Positions 1 through 6,355 of a stretch of DNA of 14,993 nt are shown piece by piece. The translations under genes were made by a program, and so were the position numbers. The first letter of the stretch is position 1, and every line of letters starts with the position of its first letter. The notes beneath the pieces were generated by a model. The model saw nothing but the letters and a program-made list of their open reading frames with translations. It was not told the DNA's origin and made no database searches. The DNA comes from DATEMK01 sp035275625 (GTDB taxonomy: Bacteria; Bacteroidota; Bacteroidia; AKYH767-A; OLB10): positions 1-14,993 of the forward strand of contig DATEMK010000568.1 of NCBI GenBank assembly GCA_035275625.1. The letters are read 5' to 3'.

Positions 1-53
1 AAAATAATTTCTTCCAAAAGTAAATAAGACCTTCCGGATTTGGAAATCAATTT

Positions 54-61
54 TAATTTTG
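54..61 (+). promoter_or_regulatory. Candidate -7 box ahead of siaB-like gene
   Basis: TAATTTTG matches the Bacteroidota -7 consensus TAnnTTTG and lies about 40 nt before the chosen ATG at 101. The nearest TTTG (39-42) is only 11 nt upstream, too close for a normal -33 box, so only half of the promoter is recognisable. Confidence 0.35.
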
Positions 62-100
62 CGTTTCATAAAAATATCTTTTAGTATCTTTCAGCCCTTT

Positions 101-655
101 ATGCCTGATATTTACAAGTTATACAAAGATTTAGAGCAGGATGATATCATCCTTTCATTTAAGGGTGATATTACCGAAGATTTGCTTTCATCCGTATTCA
201 GCATTATGGAAACAAAGCTGGATCAGCAGCCGGACCAGCCTCAATTGAAAAAAAAGTTTTATCACATTTTAATTGAGTGCCTTCAGAATCTTTATCATCA
301 TAATGAAACCATGACGGTTGAAGAGAAAAATGAAGTAAATGAAAATGGCGGATCTTCAATTTTTATGATCGGACGCGGTGAAAACAACAGCTTCCGCATT
401 ATAACGGGCAACTTTCTTCTTAATTCAACCGCTGAAACTTTAAAAACTAAAATTGATAAAGTAAACAGCATGAATGCAGAAGAATTACGCGCTTATTATC
501 TCGACAAATTAAATTCAACTGAATTGACCGAAAAAGGCGGGGCAGGGCTCGGAATGATTGATATAGCCCGTAAATCAGGCCATAAAATAAATTACCATTT
601 TCACAACGTCTCTGATAAATATTCTTTTTTCAGTTTGGCTGTTACTGTAAAATAA
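101..655 (+). CDS. siaB: SiaB-like protein kinase (GHKL/anti-sigma-factor-kinase type)
   Basis: The 184-residue protein has the layout of SiaB-family kinases. An N-box-like helix with Glu59 and Asn63 (ILIECLQNLYHH, residues 56-67) and a glycine-rich ATP-lid motif GGAGLGMIDIARKSG (146-160) are visible. In the characterised Sia system SiaB phosphorylates SiaC, opposed by a PP2C phosphatase (SiaA), to control a diguanylate cyclase and aggregation. The start is placed at ATG 101; an in-frame TTG at 59 would add 14 residues but lies inside the candidate promoter. The SiaC-like partner follows after 22 nt, which strongly supports the call. No phosphatase gene is in the window; it could lie beyond the left edge. 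No signal peptide or membrane segment is seen, so it should be cytoplasmic. The downstream output in this organism is unknown. Confidence 0.85.
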   Translation: MPDIYKLYKDLEQDDIILSFKGDITEDLLSSVFSIMETKLDQQPDQPQLKKKFYHILIECLQNLYHHNETMTVEEKNEVNENGGSSIFMIGRGENNSFRIITGNFLLNSTAETLKTKIDKVNSMNAEELRAYYLDKLNSTELTEKGGAGLGMIDIARKSGHKINYHFHNVSDKYSFFSLAVTVK

Positions 656-677
656 TTGTTCTTAATGAAAATTACCT

Positions 678-1058
678 ATGGAAAAATTAATAATTGAACA
701 GGGTGTTAAAACTCCGCATATAAGTTTTTCGCATGATAACGGTGTGCTGGAATTAAAAGGGAAATCAATTCCTGAAAATTCCATTGAGTTCTACCGTCCT
801 GTTTATGCGTGGTTGGATGAGTATGCATTGCATCCGAAAAACAAAACCAACATCATTATTCAACTGGAATATTTCAATACGAGTTCATCCAAATGCCTGC
901 TTGATATTTTCCGGAAGCTGGAACCTTTGCAAAAAGATGCTAAAAGCGAGGTAACCGTAACCTGGCTTTATGAAGAAGATGATGAAGACATGATGGAAGC
1001 CGGGGAGGATTACCAGACAATAGTGAAGCTGCCATTTGAAATTAAAAAATTTTCATAA
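678..1058 (+). CDS. siaC: SiaC-like regulatory phosphoprotein (DUF1987)
   Basis: The 126-residue protein is a full-length DUF1987/SiaC family member. It has the alternating strand-helix pattern expected of the SpoIIAA/STAS-like fold and the stretch IIIQLEYFNTSSSKCLLDIF near residues 59-78. Thr68 falls within NTSSS at the same number as the SiaB-phosphorylated Thr68 described for Pseudomonas SiaC. An acidic loop (EEDDEDMMEAGED, about 99-111) follows. In the known system the phosphorylation state of SiaC decides whether it binds and stimulates the diguanylate cyclase SiaD. The gene sits 22 nt after the kinase gene, so the two are probably translated from one message. The partner here is not known, and no GGDEF protein lies in the window. 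Confidence 0.88.
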   Translation: MEKLIIEQGVKTPHISFSHDNGVLELKGKSIPENSIEFYRPVYAWLDEYALHPKNKTNIIIQLEYFNTSSSKCLLDIFRKLEPLQKDAKSEVTVTWLYEEDDEDMMEAGEDYQTIVKLPFEIKKFS

Positions 1059-1083
1059 CCGGTAAATCCCGGTATTATTTTTC
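1058..1083. terminator. Weak hairpin between convergent genes
   Basis: ACCGG (1058-1062) and CCGGT (1069-1073) form a 5-bp GC-rich stem with a 6-nt loop, followed by an AT run ending in TTTTT on the plus strand. It begins at the stop codon of the siaC-like gene and touches the stop codon of the convergent gene, as a short shared terminator would. Confidence 0.35.
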
Positions 1084-1710
1084 AAATAGCGGGTGCCTGT
1101 TATTATATTTTTCCAGGAAAGAGTAGGTTTTTTTTCGTTTGGTTTTTTCTTTTTTAATCGCACTGAATTGGCTGAACAATTCCTCGTCCCGTGAAAGTAT
1201 AGAGCTGAAGAACTCAACACTATAGTCCCCGATATTACCCGTTTGAAAATCAAGAATACGCTCTGCGGAAGTTCCTTTTGTATCTGTCACCACGATGGAA
1301 AGGGGATCGCGCAGGGAAGTATAAAATTCAGTAAACAAACTAATAGCGCCTACTGTTCTGATTTTATGAAAACGCTGGTGAAGACAAATGTAAGGTGTTC
1401 CATTTTCACTGAATCCCCAAATCGAATCGCGGCTTAAAGTTTGACGCTGATTGCTTTTATCAATGTAATAAAGATTAGCTGTATTCGACCACTGCCAGAG
1501 AGAGAAGGTGCTGTCGTAATAAGATATAAAAAGATCTTCCGGAAGCAGGTCAGGCTGATTTTGTTTTAACCGTTCAAATGTAAAATACACTCCGTCCTTA
1601 ATTTCGGAAACCACAAGCTTTCCGGCTTTAGCCGGATTTTTCTGCTGTGCAAAACATACAGAGGAATAAAATAATATGAATGCTAAAAGGCATTTTTTTT
1701 TGTAAATCAT
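1075..1710 (-). CDS. Secreted protein of unknown function
   Basis: The 211-residue protein starts with a clear signal peptide (MIYKKK, then hydrophobic LLAFILFYSSVCFA, cleavage expected before Gln22), so it should enter the periplasm or be secreted. The rest is soluble and mixed alpha/beta, with a basic segment KKEKTKRKK near residues 186-194 and a C-terminus ending FLEKYNNRHPLFEK. No lipobox, sorting domain or catalytic motif is visible and the family is not recognised. It converges on the siaB-siaC pair with 16 nt between stop codons and diverges from the T9SS-sorted protein at 1815, so it is a single-gene unit. Its start is supported by the only suitable ATG ahead of the signal peptide and a promoter-like box upstream. 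Confidence 0.75.
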   Translation of the reverse strand: MIYKKKCLLAFILFYSSVCFAQQKNPAKAGKLVVSEIKDGVYFTFERLKQNQPDLLPEDLFISYYDSTFSLWQWSNTANLYYIDKSNQRQTLSRDSIWGFSENGTPYICLHQRFHKIRTVGAISLFTEFYTSLRDPLSIVVTDTKGTSAERILDFQTGNIGDYSVEFFSSILSRDEELFSQFSAIKKEKTKRKKTYSFLEKYNNRHPLFEK

Positions 1711-1766
1711 TTTTGATTACTGAAATTGCTGAAAGTATTTTTTCTGATTCATTTATGCTGATGCAG

Positions 1767-1774
1767 CAAATTTA
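1767..1774 (-). promoter_or_regulatory. Candidate -7 box for the secreted protein gene
   Basis: On the minus strand the bases read TAAATTTG, a full match to TAnnTTTG, about 57 nt upstream of the start codon at 1710. A TTTTG run lies 14 nt further upstream, slightly too near for an ideal -33 box. The 104-nt gap between this gene and the divergent gene at 1815 holds no clear box for the plus-strand gene. Confidence 0.4.
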
Positions 1775-1814
1775 TTAATATTACGATCCAAAACCGGTTT
1801 GCATAACATCTTAA

Positions 1815-3218
1815 ATGAAAAACAAATTTTACATTTTAACCTTATTCATTTTTTTCAGTGCCAAAACAATAGCACAGCAACAGGCTTATCACTGGTACTT
1901 TGGAAATCAAGGGGGACTTGATTTTTCCTCCGGCTCTGCAGTTGCCGTAAATAACGGGGCATTAATAACCGAAGAAGGGTGTTCAAGCATTTCAGATGCT
2001 GCGGGAAATTTGCTTTTTTATACCAATGGCGTTAATGTTTACAACAAGCTGCACCAGCTGATGCCAAACGGCACCGGTTTGCTCGGACATATTTCATCCA
2101 CGCAGTCTGCGCTTATTATTCAAAAGCCGGGAACAACAGACCGTTATTTTATTTTTACTTCTGACGCGGGAGAGTATGTGGCGCCTCCTAATGATGGAGT
2201 ACATTATTCGGAAGTAGATATGAACTTAAACAGCGGAAATGGTGATATTATAGCAGCGACCAAGAACACACCATTGCTATCCACTGCAACGGAAAAACTT
2301 TGCGGAACACTTCATGCAAACGGAACAGATATTTGGATAATGGCGCACGGATGGAATGACAGCATGTTTTACGCATACCTCGTTACTGCAGCCGGTGTAA
2401 ATGCCACACCTGTCACCAGTACCACAGGTTCCATTCACGGAGGAAGTGATGATAACACGATAGGCCAGATGAAATTTTCACCGCTGGGAAATAAGCTTGC
2501 GCTCGGAGTCCGCATTGCAGGCTTTTTTGAATTGCTTGATTTTAATAATTCTACAGGCATTGTTTCCAATCCCATCCTCCTGCAAATTCCGCAATTCCTC
2601 AGCGCTTACGGAGTGGAGTTTTCGCCTGACGGCAGCCGGCTTTACGTTTGCACCGACAGCTTTAATTGGCTTGACCAATACGATCTCAGCTCAGGTAACC
2701 CGGCAACAATAATTAATTCACGGGTTACGGTTGGAACCATCAGCGGTGGCGGAGCTTCGCTGCAGCTTGCGCCTGACGGAAAAATTTATGCCGCCCACTA
2801 TATCGGCACAGGCGGGAATCAATATCTCGGAAGAATTAATTCGCCAAATACTTTGGGAACCGGATGCGGTTATGTCAATAATGCCGTCAACCTCGGAACG
2901 GGAAAAAGTTATTACGGGCTGCCAAATTTTATTTCAAGCTATTTTTTACCGACAGGAATTACAGAAAATAATTTTTCAAATCAATTTGCAGCTTATTTTA
3001 ATCATGAAAATAATAGCTTATATATAAATTTTTCAAACCCGGAAAAAAAATTTTCCGTTTTTAAATTAATGGATATTACAGGAAAAGAAATATTGACAGC
3101 GGAATTGCGAAATGAAAATGGTGAAATTATTTTACCTGAACTAAAAGCAGGTGTTTACGTTTTGCAAATGAGAAACAGGGAGATGTATATGAGCAAAAAA
3201 ATTTTTATCGGGTTTTGA
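1815..3218 (+). CDS. T9SS-exported beta-propeller-like surface/secreted protein
   Basis: The 467-residue protein has a signal peptide (residues 1-20, ending KTIA before QQQ) and a C-terminal T9SS type A sorting domain of about 82 residues. That domain runs from about Asn386 through VFKLMDITGKEILTAEL, the LKAGVYVLQM turn and the terminal KKIFIGF. The body contains blade-like repeats such as DAAGNLLFYTNGVNVYN, FSPLGNKLALGVR, FSPDGSRLYVC and LAPDGKIYAAHY, the pattern of WD40/YVTN-like propellers found in large Bacteroidota surface proteins. Export would use Sec then the type IX machinery, leaving the protein released or anchored at the surface. The substrate or binding partner is unknown. The frame is complete and the codon pattern regular. 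A response-regulator remnant begins at its stop codon. Confidence 0.88.
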   Translation: MKNKFYILTLFIFFSAKTIAQQQAYHWYFGNQGGLDFSSGSAVAVNNGALITEEGCSSISDAAGNLLFYTNGVNVYNKLHQLMPNGTGLLGHISSTQSALIIQKPGTTDRYFIFTSDAGEYVAPPNDGVHYSEVDMNLNSGNGDIIAATKNTPLLSTATEKLCGTLHANGTDIWIMAHGWNDSMFYAYLVTAAGVNATPVTSTTGSIHGGSDDNTIGQMKFSPLGNKLALGVRIAGFFELLDFNNSTGIVSNPILLQIPQFLSAYGVEFSPDGSRLYVCTDSFNWLDQYDLSSGNPATIINSRVTVGTISGGGASLQLAPDGKIYAAHYIGTGGNQYLGRINSPNTLGTGCGYVNNAVNLGTGKSYYGLPNFISSYFLPTGITENNFSNQFAAYFNHENNSLYINFSNPEKKFSVFKLMDITGKEILTAELRNENGEIILPELKAGVYVLQMRNREMYMSKKIFIGF

Positions 3219-3525
3219 AATAAAAAAACCGTACCTCGCAAAATGCATAAGCGATATTGTTGCCCTGGAGATAACAGCCGAAGAAAACAGGTATGAAAAC
3301 GCAGGAGTTGAATTTACAGGCCGCGAAAACGAGGTGATGTTCTGGATGCTTCGCGGAAAATCAGTAAAGTTTATTGCAGATAAATTGAATCTCTCAACAG
3401 ACTCCATTCATACCTACCGCGCCAGTATTCTTAAGAAAACAAAAACGGAAACACAGGGGGAGCTTATTATTCTCGCTATTAAAAAAAGGATTATTACGGA
3501 GAGGGAGATATTGAAATGGAAGTGA
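3217..3525 (+). pseudogene. 5'-truncated LuxR/NarL-type response regulator, C-terminal HTH only
   Basis: The frame encodes a LuxR-type helix-turn-helix: FTGRENEVMFWMLRGKS, then VKFIADKLNLSTDSIHTYR (recognition helix) and ILKKTKTE, ending at TGA 3523-3525. Homology-like sequence continues upstream of the ATG at 3337 without a start codon (KPYLAKCISDIVALEI), and the open frame reaches back to 3193 inside the neighbouring gene. No ATG, GTG or TTG exists in that upstream part. The N-terminal receiver domain with its phosphorylated Asp is therefore missing. This looks like the 3' end of a regulator whose front was deleted. A short HTH-only product from GTG 3334 or ATG 3337 (about 62 residues) could still be made, but nothing shows that it is. 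Confidence 0.7.
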
Positions 3526-3886
3526 AATTAAAGTATCATTAGAAGAGACATCAAAGAGGATAGAAAAACGTGTTATCTTAAACCAAAGATTGAAGGTAGG
3601 GAATTCCGCACGTGGAGGTATGAAATATTTTTGTATTTGTAGAAAAATAAATACTTTAGCTTTTTGGGAGGTAGGGATATTCTGATAACAGTTAAGTTAA
3701 AAGAAATAAAATTTTTTTGGGCTTTATTTGGTAATGAAAGGTTCGTGGTTTCTATTTACTTTTACGGTTAATGAAAGTGCGTGCAAGTAAACCCAAAAAA
3801 ATTTTACTTCTTTAACTCCTTCTTCGTTATCTGCCATTATTTGCGCTCCGAACAAACGGCAGTGCTAATTCAAACTGAATTCAAGA
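3526..3886. other. Intergenic region, AT-rich, no gene seen
   Basis: These 361 nt contain no plausible coding frame. They hold the inverted-repeat element at 3695-3817 and, at 3829-3838, a GTTATCTGCC decamer whose reverse complement recurs right at the end of the next gene. No good TAnnTTTG box stands ahead of the gene at 3887. Confidence 0.6.
3695..3817. repeat. MITE-like element with imperfect terminal inverted repeats
   Basis: The core arms are perfect inverted copies of 15 bp: TAAAATTTTTTTGGG at 3707-3721 and CCCAAAAAAATTTTA at 3792-3806. With a few mismatches and single-base bulges the pairing extends outward to AGTTAA (3695-3700) / TTAACT (3812-3817) and inward to about 3730 / 3784, giving arms of roughly 35 nt around a 53-nt centre. 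The centre holds a direct repeat (TAATGAAAG at 3732 and 3769). There is no transposase frame, and no clear target-site duplication was found. It could be a non-autonomous mobile remnant or a large RNA hairpin. Confidence 0.5.
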
Positions 3887-4729
3887 ATGAAAGACTTTGC
3901 TTTGGTTGTTCATAGTTGCGATAGATATGAATTCTTATATCAGGGTTTTGAATATTTTTTTTCACGCCACTGGGATTTTAATATTCCATGCGAATACTAT
4001 TTTGCAACAGAAGAAAAATCTACCTCTATAAAAGGATTTAACAATATCAAATCAGGCAAGGGTGAATGGTCAGACCGACTTATATTTTTGTTGACTGAGA
4101 AAATAAAGGAGGAATATGTTTTACTCTTTCAGGAGGACATGTGGCTCAATAAGAATGTAAACTATAACTTTTTTGAACAAATCTTCAACTTGACACAATT
4201 TAACAACTGGCCAATTATCAAATTGCACAGCTCTAATATTTACAAAACAATACAAACTTCTAATTTCATAGAAGGATTTAATATTGCAAAAGTTGACAAT
4301 TTAAATTCTGATTTTTTAATGTCCCATCAACCGACACTTTGGAACAAGAAATTTTTAATAAATCAACTTTATAAAAACGAACATCCTTGGCGAAACGAAA
4401 GACGAGGAACGAGAAGAATGAAAAAAATTAATCCTGAGATTTTCCATATTGATTACTTTGCAGAAAATGGAAACTCAGAAATTAATAAAAATAATAATCC
4501 AAAAGGGCGAAGCGAATATTATGCAATTTCAGTTAATGGAGTTTTGAATCATAATATTCAACTCTACATTCAAAAATTACAGGAAGGTAATGAACAACAG
4601 GAAGAATACGCTATGGAACTTTTGCATCACTACAATTCTAAATTAACACATGACGGAAATCCCAAGCCGAGAAAAGAGGACATCTTTCAAAAGGCGAAAG
4701 GATGGTTCCGAGAGTATAACGGCAGATAA
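3887..4729 (+). CDS. Glycosyltransferase-like protein (GT-A type, polysaccharide/LPS type)
   Basis: The 280-residue protein opens with a strand typical of GT-A folds (FALVVHSCDRYEFL, residues 4-17). It then has WSDRL (61-65), a hydrophobic strand ending in an acidic pair, VLLFQEDMWLNKNV (78-91, Glu83-Asp84), and later HQPTLWNKKFLINQLYKNEHPW (147-168). The last resembles the conserved block of uncharacterised Bacteroidota glycosyltransferases of cell-surface polysaccharide clusters (recall, not searched). It would transfer a sugar in the cytoplasm; donor and acceptor cannot be told. No signal peptide or membrane segment is seen. G+C is low: 35 of 120 bases in 4141-4260, against 28 of 60 at 9001-9060 in the histidine kinase gene. 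That and the lone position suggest acquisition by transfer. Confidence 0.6.
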   Translation: MKDFALVVHSCDRYEFLYQGFEYFFSRHWDFNIPCEYYFATEEKSTSIKGFNNIKSGKGEWSDRLIFLLTEKIKEEYVLLFQEDMWLNKNVNYNFFEQIFNLTQFNNWPIIKLHSSNIYKTIQTSNFIEGFNIAKVDNLNSDFLMSHQPTLWNKKFLINQLYKNEHPWRNERRGTRRMKKINPEIFHIDYFAENGNSEINKNNNPKGRSEYYAISVNGVLNHNIQLYIQKLQEGNEQQEEYAMELLHHYNSKLTHDGNPKPRKEDIFQKAKGWFREYNGR

Positions 4730-4752
4730 CATGCAGATTATTTTTTGTCGCG

Positions 4753-5348
4753 ATGAATAAACTGTGTTGCTTAATCATTTTGTTGGTTGCTTGCAGAATC
4801 AAACCAATACAAGCGCAAGTTTTTCAAAAAGAAAAATCATACGCAACAGTTGGTTATGGATTCATAATTGTACCAGAACCTATTCAAGCGCAAGGCATTG
4901 AACACACAGCACATATCAAGGGACCTTTTTATGGTAAATATGAATATGGCATAACTGATAAGTTCGGTATTGCAATTAATTTTGCTTATCTTAATTTTAT
5001 AGTAAATATTTATCATAGTCATTATGAAAATGGGAGAACAGTTGAGTATTACTCACATGAGGATTATAACGGTTTTAGTGGCCTCATACGTGCCAACTTG
5101 CATTTCGGAAGTGACGACCGAATTGACCCATACTTAGGATTTGGAATGGGATACCGAACTGCAAAATGGGATTATAACAGCCATAATTCAATTGGGCAAA
5201 TGATGCCGAAATCACTTATGAAAATAATCATTTTGGGCTTGAAACAACAGTGGGTATTAAAATTATGTTTTCTAAAATGATTGGTGCTTATGCTGAATGC
5301 GGTATTGCCAAATCTGTACTTCAATTTGGGTTAGCTGTAAAATTTTAA
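4753..5348 (+). pseudogene. Outer-membrane beta-barrel protein, frameshifted near the 3' end
   Basis: The gene starts 23 nt after the glycosyltransferase-like gene with a signal peptide (MNKLCCLIILLVAC..., ending IQAQ near residue 22). Alternating amphipathic strands such as YATVGYGFIIV, YGKYEYGITDKFGIAINFAY, FSGLIRANLHFG and IDPYLGFGMGYRT follow, typical of small Bacteroidota barrels. The first frame stops at 5280 after a nonsensical tail. The +2-shifted frame entered at about 5190-5199 continues the barrel (AEITYENNHFGLETTVGIKI, MIGAYAE, then LQFGLAVKF) and stops at 5346-5348. The restored product would be about 198 residues ending in Phe, the usual last residue for barrel insertion. A 1- or 2-nt indel between about 5180 and 5200 explains it; a sequencing error is the alternative. 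Confidence 0.75.
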
Positions 5349-5419
5349 ATGAATTGAATTTATCTTTACGAATTGAGAAACAAAAACGGAGTGATTAAGA
5401 AAGGAAAAGTTGTGAAACC

Positions 5420-5491
5420 GATGTACTTTCAGTGTCTCCCTTTTGGGGACACTGAAATTTTGAAGACCCAAAGTGAAAATTATTTAATATT
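5420..5491 (+). repeat. Hairpin plus AT-rich repeat, copy 1 (matches 11421-11490)
   Basis: GATGTACTTTCAGTGTCTCC starts a 72-nt segment that recurs with few changes at 11421-11490. The first half folds: TTTCAGTGTC (5427-5436) pairs with GACACTGAAA (5448-5457) around CC-TTTT-GG. The second half (from GAAGAC at 5462 to about 5491) is a divergent member of the AGAC-AAAA repeat family. It lies just downstream of the broken barrel gene and may act as a terminator for it, although no pure U-run follows. Confidence 0.7.
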
Positions 5492-5570
5492 CTAAAAGTT
5501 TATTTTTATCTCCGCTTTCTTCAGGTCTCCGCAGAATCAAAAGACGCTGAAGGTACACAAATGCTCTTAT

Positions 5571-5600
5571 AAGATGAAAATAAAGTTTTTAATTTAATTA
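5571..5600 (+). repeat. AT-rich dispersed repeat, copy 2
   Basis: AAGATGAAAATAAAG followed by TTTTTAATTTAATTA is nearly identical to the copies at 7273 and 13881. It lies 108 nt after the matching position of copy 1, so the two form a doublet. Confidence 0.7.
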
Positions 5601-5660
5601 ATTGTCTGAACTCCCGAAGCGAAGTCAACTTAGGTGTACGAATTTAGCGACAAATCCTTA

Positions 5661-6059
5661 TTAAATGGGTACAAGAGAAGCGGCCGCTAGTTCAGCAATA
5701 TTTGTAGGAGCCATTTCAGATGAACTCCCCGTTTTTGCTTTTATGCGTATGATGGCTATGTAGAAATGCTGCAACACTGAAGGTCCGGGAAATGTATTGC
5801 TTTGAGGAAACTCAGTTGTAATATTCTGAATCAAAGATGATGTTAGCTTTTTTTTCCTGGCACCAATTCTTTGCAAATTCATATTCGAACCGGGTGATAA
5901 CACTTCAAAAAGAGTTATGGTGCAAATGCTACCTCTGTATTGCAAAGGAAGGAGGGCGGTATTAAATGTTATCACAGCTTTTTTGAAATTGGATACACTT
6001 ACAGGAACCTTCGGGAAATCTGATATAAGTTTTAGTTTAGGCTGATTGATTATGGGCAT
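5661..6059 (-). CDS. Hypothetical protein, 132 residues
   Basis: The frame opens at ATG 6059 (MPIINQPKLKLISDFPKV...) and ends ...AELAAASLVPI. The start is chosen because a well-formed promoter lies 16-46 nt upstream; the frame stays open to 6194 but that extension is Cys/Arg-rich and runs through a palindromic repeat. Codon use is ordinary for the window. No signal peptide or transmembrane helix is evident; a KKK stretch follows QRIGAR near the middle and the C-terminus is Ala-rich. The family is not recognised. The opposite strand offers only a 32-codon frame. It is a single minus-strand gene between a repeat doublet and the palindromic segment at 6124-6297. A real but orphan protein is the likeliest reading. 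Confidence 0.5.
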   Translation of the reverse strand: MPIINQPKLKLISDFPKVPVSVSNFKKAVITFNTALLPLQYRGSICTITLFEVLSPGSNMNLQRIGARKKKLTSSLIQNITTEFPQSNTFPGPSVLQHFYIAIIRIKAKTGSSSEMAPTNIAELAAASLVPI

Positions 6060-6074
6060 GATATTTTTTTGATA

Positions 6075-6105
6075 CAAAAGTATCTTTTTCCACATAATTG
6101 AACAA
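6075..6105 (-). promoter_or_regulatory. Promoter for the 132-residue hypothetical gene
   Basis: On the minus strand ATTG at 6106-6103 is followed after 20 nt by TACTTTTG (6082-6075), a match to the Bacteroidota TTG-N19/20-TAnnTTTG pattern. The -7 box sits inside a small dyad GATAC-AAAA-GTATC (6071-6084), which could be an operator. A leader of only about 10 nt would precede the ATG at 6059. Confidence 0.5.
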
Positions 6106-6123
6106 TTCTCATGAAGCCCACAT

Positions 6124-6157
6124 CCTGTCAGGTCGCGCCCTTCGCGCCCCTGACAGG
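6124..6157. repeat. REP-like palindrome (CCTGTCAGG ... CCTGACAGG)
   Basis: CCTGTCAGG (6124-6132) and CCTGACAGG (6149-6157) form a perfect 9-bp stem. The 16-nt loop contains two near-tandem copies of TCGCGCCC. It is strikingly GC-rich for this region and looks like a REP/BIME-type intergenic palindrome. The nearest promoter points away from it. Confidence 0.65.
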
Positions 6158-6184
6158 TGTAATCGAAAGCAAAACATCTGCCTT

Positions 6185-6297
6185 TTTTCGCCATGGTTTG
6201 TGTCTCTACAAACCGGAAAAGTGTCTGAGAGCGATGAGAGCGATGAGAATCGTGTTTTCAATTTCATTGTTCGTGCGGGCACGACCAATGGCGAAAA
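6185..6297. repeat. Inverted-repeat-bounded segment with tandem repeat and hairpin
   Basis: TTTTCGCCATGGT (6185-6197) and ACCAATGGCGAAAA (6284-6297) are inverted copies differing by one base insertion. Inside lie a 9-bp tandem duplication GAGAGCGAT (6227-6235, 6236-6244) and a hairpin TCGTGC-GG-GCACGA (6271-6284), lengthened by ATTG/CAAT across one mismatch (6265-6290). Stops are scarce in most frames here, which yields spurious reading frames. It may be a MITE-like or REP-like dispersed element. Confidence 0.5.
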
Positions 6298-6328
6298 TGC
6301 TCTCCCCAAAAAATTGAAACTTTTTTAT

Positions 6329-6336
6329 TAAATTTG
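6329..6336 (+). promoter_or_regulatory. Candidate -7 box for the methyltransferase gene
   Basis: TAAATTTG is a perfect TAnnTTTG match 19 nt before the ATG at 6356, implying a short leader. The nearest TTG upstream (6314-6316) is 12 nt away, so the -33 element is missing or unconventional. Confidence 0.4.
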
Positions 6337-6355
6337 ATTCTAAAAAATTAATATT

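Larger units (their letters stand above)
5349..5660. other. Intergenic region with repeat doublet, no gene seen
   Basis: These 312 nt carry a hairpin (5427-5457), two members of the window-wide AT-rich repeat (5462-5491 and 5571-5600) and AGGTCTCCGCAGAATC (5523-5538), which echoes the GTCTCC found in the hairpins. No coding frame is convincing. Confidence 0.6.

Noticed and set aside
59..100. TTG start extending the SiaB-like protein by 14 residues
   Set aside because: The TTG lies in the candidate -7 box; the ATG at 101 gives a product of normal form.
3826..4752. Integron gene cassette with attC site around the glycosyltransferase-like gene
   Set aside because: The flanking decamers do not fit the RYYYAAC/GTTRRRY core sites, and no complete folded attC could be drawn; only the inverted decamers are reported.
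5878..5900. tRNA T-arm-like GGTTCGAAT on the minus strand
   Set aside because: No acceptor stem or anticodon arm can be assembled around it, and it lies within a reading frame.
6060..6194. N-terminal extension of the 132-residue minus-strand protein
   Set aside because: The extension runs through the REP-like palindrome and upstream of a good promoter.
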